A stretch of 20,093 nucleotides of DNA from JAYUHK01 sp043767025 (GTDB lineage: Bacteria; Bacteroidota; Bacteroidia; Chitinophagales; Saprospiraceae), in the NCBI GenBank assembly GCA_043767025.1, contig JAYUHK010000181.1, positions 1-20,093 on the forward strand. Direction: 5' to 3'. The notes beneath the pieces were generated by a model. That model did no database searches. It saw only the letters and a program-made list of their open reading frames with translations, and was not told the DNA's origin. Below are positions 15,629-20,093 of the stretch, piece after piece. Every line of letters begins with the position of its first letter. Within the stretch, counting starts at the first letter, position 1. The translations under genes and the position numbers were made by a program.

Positions 15629-15737
15629 TAGTTTATTTTAAATACCGTCCTCAACCATTGACTTCAACAGAATATAGTTTCGGTGTAATATTACGAAAAA
15701 TCAATATATAAGTTGCAATAAACTCAAAAATAATTTC

Positions 15738-16208
15738 CTATTTGTAATTTTGCAGCGCGTACTCGCCCATTCGCTCCAACTCGCTGAAACCCGTGTAGCC
15801 GCTTTTGCGCCACAAAACATTGCCTTGTCGGTCGAGGTAAAGCAAGGTCGGAAACGCATTTATTTCATACATCAACGCGAGGTCGGGACCAGTTTCTTTT
15901 TCGGCATCTACCTTATAATTGACGAATTTATCATTGAAATAAGACGCAAAATCCACATTATTCGTAAAAATTTCCTCCTCCATCAGCTTGCAAGGCATAC
16001 ACCATCGGGCAGAAACGACCATAAAAATCGGCTTATTTTTTTTGTCCGACTCCGCCAAGACTTTATTGAAACGTGTGTTTTTCATAAATTTGACAAAACT
16101 TACATCGCCAGAAGACGCGTCGCCCGCCGAGCGCGGAGCGGAACAAGCCACCAAAAAAAGTAATGTGGCGAAGATAATTGGAAATATTTTTTTGGTAAGT
16201 CGCTGCAT
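15738..16208 (-). CDS. Thioredoxin-like lipoprotein
   Basis: The 156-residue product starts at the ATG complementary to 16206-16208 (MQRLTKKIFPIIFATLLFLVAC). Upstream in-frame sequence overlaps the previous gene and would bury the signal. The lipobox LVAC with C22 predicts lipidation by signal peptidase II, so it is anchored in the periplasmic face of the envelope. The thioredoxin fold is shown by KPIFMVVSARWCMPCK with the redox motif WCMPC (C70, C73), and by the cis-proline in NAFPTLLYLDRQG (P120). The WC-x-x-C pair with an 'EEEIFTNNVDFASYFNDKFVNYKVDAEKE' segment places it near the thioredoxin_7/DsbD-gamma-like group that keeps periplasmic thiols reduced or reshuffles disulfides. It follows the glycosyltransferase gene by 34 bp, so probably the same operon. 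Confidence 0.85.
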   Translation of the reverse strand: MQRLTKKIFPIIFATLLFLVACSAPRSAGDASSGDVSFVKFMKNTRFNKVLAESDKKNKPIFMVVSARWCMPCKLMEEEIFTNNVDFASYFNDKFVNYKVDAEKETGPDLALMYEINAFPTLLYLDRQGNVLWRKSGYTGFSELERMGEYALQNYK

Positions 16209-16242
16209 TTTTAAGAGATTTCGGACGTAAAATATTGCAAAT

Positions 16243-16989
16243 TTAATCTTTTTTTTGTTCCAACAAATAGGCGTAGCGCAGAAAAACGCCCCACGCCGCA
16301 AAAACACTGATAAGAAAGCCCGATTTGCCGTCCAAAAAGCCTTTTTTTAGAATAAAATGCTTCAAAAAACGAAAAAGCGGCTTCAAAAATAAATGAAAAT
16401 AAGTAACTTTTTTTGTTTTTTGGGCGTGGTCAATAGCCGACCAACGTGCATATCTTTGTGTTTTGTCTATAAAATGCTGCAAATTTTTGAACGTAAAATG
16501 CTCCATTTTTGCACTCAACTGACCCACTTTAAGTCCGCTTGACTTGATTTCTTCATGCACTTGTTTGTCGTCGTAGCGGCATCGGTCGCGTCGAATCAAC
16601 CGCAGTACTTTGTCATTTTGCCAGCCGCTGTAACGGATTTTTCTGCCCATAAACCAGCTCTGCCGCCGAATCCAAAACGCATCTTCGGACGGATTTTTTT
16701 CCAAAACGGCTTTTATTTCGTCCGCCAAGTCGGGCGTTACTCGCTCATCGGCATCTAAAATCAACACCCAATCGTGACTGGCTTTGGGGATAGCCCAATT
16801 TTTTTGTTCGGCGGGTCCCGAATACTTTCGGTGCAAGACCGCTGCGCCTATTTTTTGAGCGATTTCCGCCGTTTGGTCTGTGCTGAAAGAGTCAATCACT
16901 AACTTTTCGTCCGCCCAAGCCACCGATTGCAACGCCGCTCCGATGTGTTCGGCTTCATTGAACGTCGTAATTATGACAGATATTTTCAA
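16243..16989 (-). CDS. Family 2 glycosyltransferase, WaaE/KdtX-like
   Basis: The 248-residue enzyme has the GT-A fold of glycosyltransferase family 2: ISVIITTFNEAEHIGAALQSV (3-23), VIDSFSTDQTAEIAQ (31-45) and the metal-binding DADE at 79-82 (LILDADERVTPDL). The middle part FWIRRQSWFMGRKIRYSGWQNDKVLRL and VHEEI at 144-148 is typical of the WaaE/KdtX subgroup, which adds a hexose to the inner core of lipopolysaccharide. A C-terminal basic/hydrophobic region (about 195-245, HFILKKGFLDGKSGFLISVFAAWGVFLRYAYLL) suggests peripheral membrane binding at the inner face. The start ATG at 16989 lies 48 bp after the pabB stop, and the stop lies 34 bp before the thioredoxin-like gene. The acceptor sugar is not certain. 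Confidence 0.85.
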   Translation of the reverse strand: MKISVIITTFNEAEHIGAALQSVAWADEKLVIDSFSTDQTAEIAQKIGAAVLHRKYSGPAEQKNWAIPKASHDWVLILDADERVTPDLADEIKAVLEKNPSEDAFWIRRQSWFMGRKIRYSGWQNDKVLRLIRRDRCRYDDKQVHEEIKSSGLKVGQLSAKMEHFTFKNLQHFIDKTQRYARWSAIDHAQKTKKVTYFHLFLKPLFRFLKHFILKKGFLDGKSGFLISVFAAWGVFLRYAYLLEQKKD

Positions 16990-17037
16990 GTTGAAATGAT
17001 TTTTTTGCTAAAATTTTTTACAAAATAGCTATATTTT

Positions 17038-18339
17038 TTAGATTCTTGCGCCCAACACTTCCAACATCGCCTTTGCTTTCAGCAAACACTCCGCGTACTC
17101 TTCTTCGGCTTCAGAATCAAACACAATCGCTCCGCCGACCTGAAAAGAAAGATATTTATTTTTTTCGTTGTAAAAAATACTCCTAATCACTACATTAAAA
17201 TCAAAATTACCGTCTTTTGTGACATATCCTATCGCTCCCGAAAACAAGCCGCGCCGTGTCTGTTCGTACTGCTCGATAAGTTGCATAGACATCACTTTTG
17301 GTGCGCCCGTCATGCTCCCCATCGGGAACGTAGCGCGCAAAGCCTCTGACCAATCCAGCTCCGACCGAAGCTCACTCACCACCGTCGAAATCATCTGCTG
17401 CACCTGCCGAAAGCGATAAATACCAAACAATTCTTCTACCTCCACAGTTCCCGCACGGCTGCATCGGGCGAGGTCGTTGCGCACCAAATCAACAATCATC
17501 ACGTTTTCGGCTCTATCTTTTAGGCTGATTTTCAGTTCATTAGCTATTTTTTGGTCTTCCGATTCCGATGCTCCGCGTCGCCGAGTTCCTTTGATAGGCT
17601 GCGAAACCAATCGCTGATTTTCTTTTTTCAAAAAACGCTCGGGGCTTGCGCAGCAAACATATTTTTCGTGCAGCCGAAAATAAGCGGAGAACGGTGCGGC
17701 GGATTTTTCATTGAGTTGAAAAAAAATCGGCAACGGTTCGACGACACAGTTTTCGGTAAAAAACTCCTGACAAAAATTTATTTCATACACATCGCCTGCA
17801 CAAATATGTTCTTGAAGGCTGCGGACTGTTTGGAGATATTTTGGATAAGAAATTCGAGGTTCTATTTTTATATTTAGCTGATTATCAGTTTTTTGTATTA
17901 TTTTTTTACACAAAATTTGTTCAAAAATAGCGTCGGGACTTTCTTTTTCACTGCGAATAATAATTTCATTTTTTTTAATTTCTATGACATAGATTGGATT
18001 GAAAAAAAATAAGTCGGGAAATCCAATTCCATCAAAATTATGGGAAATTAAGTTTTCTACCTGATTTTTTAGGTCGTAACTCAAAAAACCAAATATCATT
18101 TCGTTGGTATCGGACTGAAACTTTTTTAATGCCGCAAAAGCATTATTTTTTGAATCTTTTTGGACTAAAATTTCGTCTTTTGCGCCGACAGCAATTAAAG
18201 TTTCGTAGTCGTGGTACTGCGCGTGCGGATACGAATTGTGGAGCAAGCAGCAGCAAACTTCCCAATCATTTGCCCACGCAATAGCTTTATTTTGAAATTC
18301 GGGGATATTTTTTACAGCAAAATTTGCTGATTTTTTCAT
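17038..18339 (-). CDS. pabB: Aminodeoxychorismate synthase component I (PabB)
   Basis: The 433-residue enzyme converts chorismate and ammonia (from a PabA glutaminase) into 4-amino-4-deoxychorismate, the precursor of p-aminobenzoate for folate. The chorismate-binding domain covers about 165-430: GDVYEINFCQEF (182-193), SPERF (232-236), the PIKGT motif with K250, VDLVRNDLARC (283-293), GSMTGAPK (341-348) and GGAIVFDSEAEEEYAE (402-417). K250 in PIKGT separates PabB from anthranilate synthase TrpE, which has Ala there, so the pab assignment rests on a diagnostic residue. The N-terminal about 150 residues are divergent. No pabA or pabC gene is next to it, and the partner must lie elsewhere. It is the first gene of a likely operon with the glycosyltransferase and thioredoxin-like genes and is divergent from trmN6. 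Confidence 0.9.
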   Translation of the reverse strand: MKKSANFAVKNIPEFQNKAIAWANDWEVCCCLLHNSYPHAQYHDYETLIAVGAKDEILVQKDSKNNAFAALKKFQSDTNEMIFGFLSYDLKNQVENLISHNFDGIGFPDLFFFNPIYVIEIKKNEIIIRSEKESPDAIFEQILCKKIIQKTDNQLNIKIEPRISYPKYLQTVRSLQEHICAGDVYEINFCQEFFTENCVVEPLPIFFQLNEKSAAPFSAYFRLHEKYVCCASPERFLKKENQRLVSQPIKGTRRRGASESEDQKIANELKISLKDRAENVMIVDLVRNDLARCSRAGTVEVEELFGIYRFRQVQQMISTVVSELRSELDWSEALRATFPMGSMTGAPKVMSMQLIEQYEQTRRGLFSGAIGYVTKDGNFDFNVVIRSIFYNEKNKYLSFQVGGAIVFDSEAEEEYAECLLKAKAMLEVLGARI

Positions 18340-18408
18340 AGCTATTTGAGTTGTCTGAACGATATTTTGCTCTTTTATTTCAAAAATTTACACCAAAAAG
18401 TAGGTTAA

Positions 18409-18426
18409 GGAATGAAAAAAAATAAG
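18409..18426 (-). promoter_or_regulatory. Shared upstream motif, copy near pabB
   Basis: GGAATGAAAAAAAATAAG on the forward strand, about 70 bp upstream of the pabB start, matches the motif at 14181 (DUF5916 gene) with one base fewer and one substitution. Confidence 0.4.
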
Positions 18427-18490
18427 GTACTCACACTTTTCCTCATTCTAACCACAAAATTAAGCATTTTTTGGACGCTCGAATAGATTT

Positions 18491-18523
18491 TTTGTAAAAA
18501 GTCGTTATTTTAAAATAAATTTG
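18491..18523 (+). promoter_or_regulatory. Promoter of the TrmN6 - DUF1573 gene pair
   Basis: TTTG at 18491-18494 and TAAATTTG at 18516-18523, 21 bp apart, are an exact match to the Bacteroidota promoter pattern, about 42 bp before the ATG at 18566. This supports that start over the in-frame upstream codon at 18521, which would lie inside the promoter. Confidence 0.65.
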
Positions 18524-18565
18524 TGCGACCAACTATGCTGTTGGCGACGCTTTTTACTTTTTTTG

Positions 18566-19306
18566 ATGAATAAGACAGCCGAAAATATTGCCCCAAAAGA
18601 GATTTTTAGGTTCAAACAATTTGCGATAGCGCAGGATAAATGCACGATGAAAATTGGCACCGACGGCGTGTTGCTCGGAGCGTGGGCATCGGTCGAAAAT
18701 GCCGCCATTGCACTTGACATCGGTGCTGGCTCGGGCGTAATCGCTATCATGTTGGGACAGCGCAACCCAACGCTGGAAGTTCATGCGGTGGAAATAGACG
18801 AGGCTTCGGCGGCTCAATGTGCCGACAATATGAAGTCTGCGCCTTGGGCGAGCCGCCTTTCGGTACACGGAGTTTCGCTGCAACATTTTGCTGCTCAAAC
18901 TGACGTTTTATATGATTTGGTGGTTAGCAATCCGCCATTTTTTTCGGGCGGAACGTTTTCGAGCGACGAAAATCGGAACAATGTGCGACACACTGTGAAG
19001 CTGCCGCACGGCGATTTGTTGGGTGCTGCCAAAAAATTGCTTTCCCCCAAAGGCAGATTTTGCGTGATTCTGCCTTACATCGAAGGCTTGCGCTTCGCAG
19101 AGTTAGCAGAAAATTATCATTTGTACCTCACCAAAATGACGGAAGTAAGACCGTTGGCACAAAAATCGGTCGAGCGGTTGCTTTTGCAGTTTGAACTGTC
19201 GCCAAAAATATTAGAAAAAGACGAATTGGTTATTCAATACGAAAAACGCAACGATTGGACGGCAGCCTACAAAGCACTAACAGGAGATTTTTACTTAAAA
19301 ATATAG
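18566..19306 (+). CDS. tRNA1(Val) (adenine(37)-N6)-methyltransferase-like protein, TrmN6/YfiC family
   Basis: The 246-residue product starts at the ATG at 18566 (MNKTAENIAPKEIFRFKQFAIAQDKCTMKIGTDG); the reading from 18521 covers the promoter. It is an S-adenosylmethionine-dependent methyltransferase. The family N-terminus FRFKQFAIAQDKCTMKIGTDGVLLGAW lies at 14-40, the SAM-binding motif I LDIGAGSGVIAIML at 50-63, the acidic loop VEIDEA at 75-80 and the catalytic NPPF at 122-125. NPPF is the amino-methyltransferase signature seen in TrmN6, which in E. coli methylates A37 of tRNA1(Val). Cytoplasmic. The DUF1573 gene begins 19 bp after its stop, so the two are likely co-transcribed. The family call is strong; the exact tRNA target is assumed from homology. 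Confidence 0.88.
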   Translation: MNKTAENIAPKEIFRFKQFAIAQDKCTMKIGTDGVLLGAWASVENAAIALDIGAGSGVIAIMLGQRNPTLEVHAVEIDEASAAQCADNMKSAPWASRLSVHGVSLQHFAAQTDVLYDLVVSNPPFFSGGTFSSDENRNNVRHTVKLPHGDLLGAAKKLLSPKGRFCVILPYIEGLRFAELAENYHLYLTKMTEVRPLAQKSVERLLLQFELSPKILEKDELVIQYEKRNDWTAAYKALTGDFYLKI

Positions 19307-19325
19307 TCACAAAAATAAAAATTAT

Positions 19326-19802
19326 ATGAAATATTACAACTTGTTCTTGCTATCCGCGATGACTCTGACGGCTTGCGGCGGCAAAAAAACAGAACCCGAA
19401 GTACAGGAAATACGGGTTGCGCCGGGCAGCACCGCCGACATTATCCGCAATCCAGTTACTTCCAATCGTCCTCTGGACACCTCTAATGTAGCAAAAATAC
19501 AGTTCAACGAAACCTCTTTTGACTTCGGCAGCGTCGAGGAGGGCAAAGTCGTAGAACACGTATTTCAGTTCAAAAACACAGGCAAAGTCCCGCTGCTCAT
19601 CAACGACGCTCGCTCGACTTGCGGCTGCACCGTCCCGACCTACCCGAAGGAAGCAATCCTGCCGGGAGCGATGGGCAAAATTGAGGTCAAATTCGATACC
19701 AAAAATAAAATAGACCGCCAAAATAAACCCGTCACCGTGACCGCCAACACCTTTCCGTCGGAAACCAAAGTCGAACTCAACGGAACCGTGACGAAAAAGT
19801 AA
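19326..19802 (+). CDS. DUF1573 lipoprotein
   Basis: The 158-residue product has a lipoprotein signal (MKYYNLFLLSAMTLTAC, C17) and a low-complexity spacer to about residue 55. The DUF1573 domain follows: KIQFNETSFDFGSVEEGKVVEHVFQFKNTGKVPLLINDARSTCGCTVP at about 57-104, then GKIEVKFDTKNKIDRQNKPVTVTAN. This is an immunoglobulin-like (ASPM-SPD-2-Hydin type) fold, widespread in Bacteroidota as one or several copies on exported proteins. The STCGCT motif is characteristic. The molecular function is not known. It lies 19 bp after the TrmN6-like gene without a separate promoter, but lipoprotein and tRNA enzyme need not be functionally linked. I see no convincing terminator after the stop. Confidence 0.88.
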   Translation: MKYYNLFLLSAMTLTACGGKKTEPEVQEIRVAPGSTADIIRNPVTSNRPLDTSNVAKIQFNETSFDFGSVEEGKVVEHVFQFKNTGKVPLLINDARSTCGCTVPTYPKEAILPGAMGKIEVKFDTKNKIDRQNKPVTVTANTFPSETKVELNGTVTKK

Positions 19803-19874
19803 GAAATTATAATCAATAGTCGAAATAATTTGAGCGCAAATTCCTTTATAAAGCCGAGCTTTTCAACCTTATGA

Positions 19875-19984
19875 GTGTACTTATTTATAAGTTTTTAGTT
19901 TTTAATTTTGAGTCATCATAAACTATTGAAAATCAACGAGTTGTGTCGAATAATAAATGTCATCTATTTAAGTGTAAGTACTTG
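19875..19984 (+). repeat. Approximately 110-bp dispersed repeat, copy 2 (forward orientation)
   Basis: This is the inverted partner of 9221-9330 (about 98 of 110 positions match). Its internal hairpin is CATAA-ACT-ATTGA-AAA-TCAAC-GAG-TTGTG, in which the outer change keeps a T-G pair. It lies downstream of the DUF1573 gene. Confidence 0.85.
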
Positions 19985-20006
19985 CGCATAATTACTTTCG
20001 TTTAAA

Positions 20007-20071
20007 AATCCCGAAGGGATTAAATGTTTATAAAAGACAAATGCCCTATATCTGCGACCCCTTCGGGGTCG
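20007..20071 (+). repeat. Dispersed double-hairpin repeat at the window end (possibly incomplete)
   Basis: Two hairpins, AATCCC-GAA-GGGATT (20007-20021) and CGACCCC-TTC-GGGGTCG (20055-20071), are joined by TAAATGTTTATA-type sequence. This pattern resembles, from memory, an intergenic repeat found in many copies in Bacteroidota genomes. It probably continues past the window edge. No ORF is supported in 19803-20093. Confidence 0.55.
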
Positions 20072-20093
20072 GACGTGATGTACCATATATTTT

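Overview
The window looks like chromosomal DNA of a free-living, probably gliding member of the Bacteroidota (Saprospiria/Chitinophagia/Cytophagia type). Four predicted secreted proteins end in Type IX secretion (T9SS) sorting domains: two of type A and two of the CHU_C/'gliding motility-associated' type B. Several upstream regions carry the Bacteroidota promoter pattern TTTG-N20-22-TAnnTTTG, and Shine-Dalgarno sequences are mostly absent. DUF5916, DUF2279 and DUF1573 proteins are also typical of the phylum. No tRNA, rRNA, CRISPR array, transposase or phage gene was seen.

Layout: 1-251 is non-coding with a small inverted-repeat element. 252-4686 runs forward: a DUF2279 protein with a TTG start, YbaB/EbfC, a LamG plus CHU_C secreted protein, and a secreted c-type cytochrome fused to a copper monooxygenase-like (PHM/DBH-type) domain. 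4844-5161 is a small unknown gene. 5193-5951 is an AT-rich toxin-antitoxin module between two near-identical hairpin repeats: the RelE/HigB-like toxin looks intact, but its HigA-like antitoxin has lost the helix-turn-helix end. A Bax inhibitor-1 family membrane protein (reverse) and a secreted GH5 glycoside hydrolase (forward) follow, read divergently.

9338-18339 is all on the reverse strand: a large T9SS type B adhesin-like protein, a DUF5916 outer-membrane protein with a CBM9-like N-terminus, a protein with two OmpA-like domains, and a likely operon pabB - glycosyltransferase 2 - thioredoxin-like lipoprotein. Divergent from pabB is a forward pair, a TrmN6-like tRNA methyltransferase and a DUF1573 lipoprotein. 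The window ends in dispersed repeats.

The genes do not form one pathway. There is no SusC/SusD pair near the GH5 enzyme, so this is not a polysaccharide utilisation locus; the common theme is the cell envelope and T9SS export. The points that most deserve a second look are the damaged toxin-antitoxin module with its promoter-embedded palindrome, the cytochrome/copper monooxygenase fusion, the approximately 110-bp inverted repeat pair about 10.5 kb apart, and the second OmpA domain with an altered peptidoglycan-binding residue.
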